A stretch of 13,857 nucleotides of DNA, taken from contig DATKXO010000427.1 in NCBI GenBank assembly GCA_035528995.1, forward strand, positions 1 through 13,857. Reading direction: 5' to 3'. Source of the stretch: DATKXO01 sp035528995 (lineage in GTDB: Bacteria; Planctomycetota; Phycisphaerae; UBA1845). The notes under the pieces were generated by a model. That model made no database searches, was not told the DNA's origin, and saw only the letters and a list, made by a program, of their open reading frames with translations. Both the position numbers and the translations under genes were made by a program. This document shows positions 13,808-13,857 of the stretch, one piece after another; position 1 is the stretch's first letter; each line of letters opens with the position of its first letter.

Positions 13808-13845
13808 TTGAGGGGGGAACCGGAGTTCCCAGGTTCCCCCCTCAA
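13808..13845. repeat. 14-bp perfect inverted repeat at the right edge
   Basis: ttgaggggggaacc (13808-13821) and ggttcccccctcaa (13832-13845) are exactly complementary around a ten-base loop. A competing hairpin, gggaac-cgga-gttccc (13815-13830), overlaps it. Neither strand has a T-run after the stem, so an intrinsic terminator is unlikely. The 3' arm motif cccccctc recurs once more within ten bases. It may be an interspersed repeat or the end of an element continuing past the window. Confidence 0.6.
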
Positions 13846-13857
13846 ACTCCCCCCTCC

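Overview
This window looks like a GC-rich bacterial chromosome, most likely from the Planctomycetota (Phycisphaerae/Pirellulales-type) or a related PVC-group environmental genome. The evidence is indirect. The long intergenic stretch is packed with short hairpin-forming, GC-rich interspersed repeats of a kind I associate with planctomycete genomes. There is a secreted alpha/beta hydrolase with a long C-terminal domain, and the genes use mostly G/C third bases. No rRNA, tRNA or CRISPR array is visible, so the taxonomy is an inference.

Layout, left to right. (1) Positions 1-773, minus strand: the first 215 codons of a large restriction-modification enzyme, with a PD-(D/E)XK nuclease at the N-terminus and an adenine methylase expected beyond the left edge. 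A small unrecognised ORF overlaps its start. (2) 774-2121: about 1.35 kb without a convincing gene. It holds a mosaic of at least a dozen small hairpins, a ~100-bp direct repeat pair, a five-unit repeat cluster and the terminator of the next gene. (3) 2122-5290, minus strand: ferritin with its own near-consensus promoter, a secreted esterase/prolyl-oligopeptidase-like hydrolase, and a complete Phd/YefM-RelE toxin-antitoxin operon with an extended -10 promoter and a candidate operator. (4) 5692-7717, plus strand: two nucleotide-sugar short-chain dehydrogenases, one UDP-glucuronate 4-epimerase-like and one UDP-glucuronate decarboxylase/ArnA-like. (5) 7736-13742, minus strand: a convergent polysaccharide or glycoconjugate cluster. 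In transcription order it has a GNAT acetyltransferase fragment, a DegT/StrS aminotransferase fragment, a SAM methyltransferase, a GT4 glycosyltransferase, a WecA/TagO-type polyprenyl-phosphate sugar-1-phosphate transferase and a DUF2723 (TMEM260-like) GT-C membrane protein.

How the genes may work together. The epimerase and decarboxylase-like enzymes could supply UDP-galacturonate and UDP-xylose or a related sugar. The WecA-like enzyme would load the first sugar phosphate on undecaprenyl phosphate, and the GT4 enzyme would extend it on the cytoplasmic face. The DUF2723 protein could transfer sugars on the outer face. The aminotransferase, acetyltransferase and methyltransferase would decorate the sugars. 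This is inferred from families and gene order.

The most notable anomaly is at 13356-13370. A C-terminally truncated GNAT runs out of frame into an N-terminally truncated DegT aminotransferase, and one short stretch reads as conserved residues of both proteins in different frames. That looks like a microhomology deletion or an assembly chimera. I found no clearly new biological system. The best candidates for a second look are this junction, the hairpin mosaic, and the small ORF coupled to the restriction gene.
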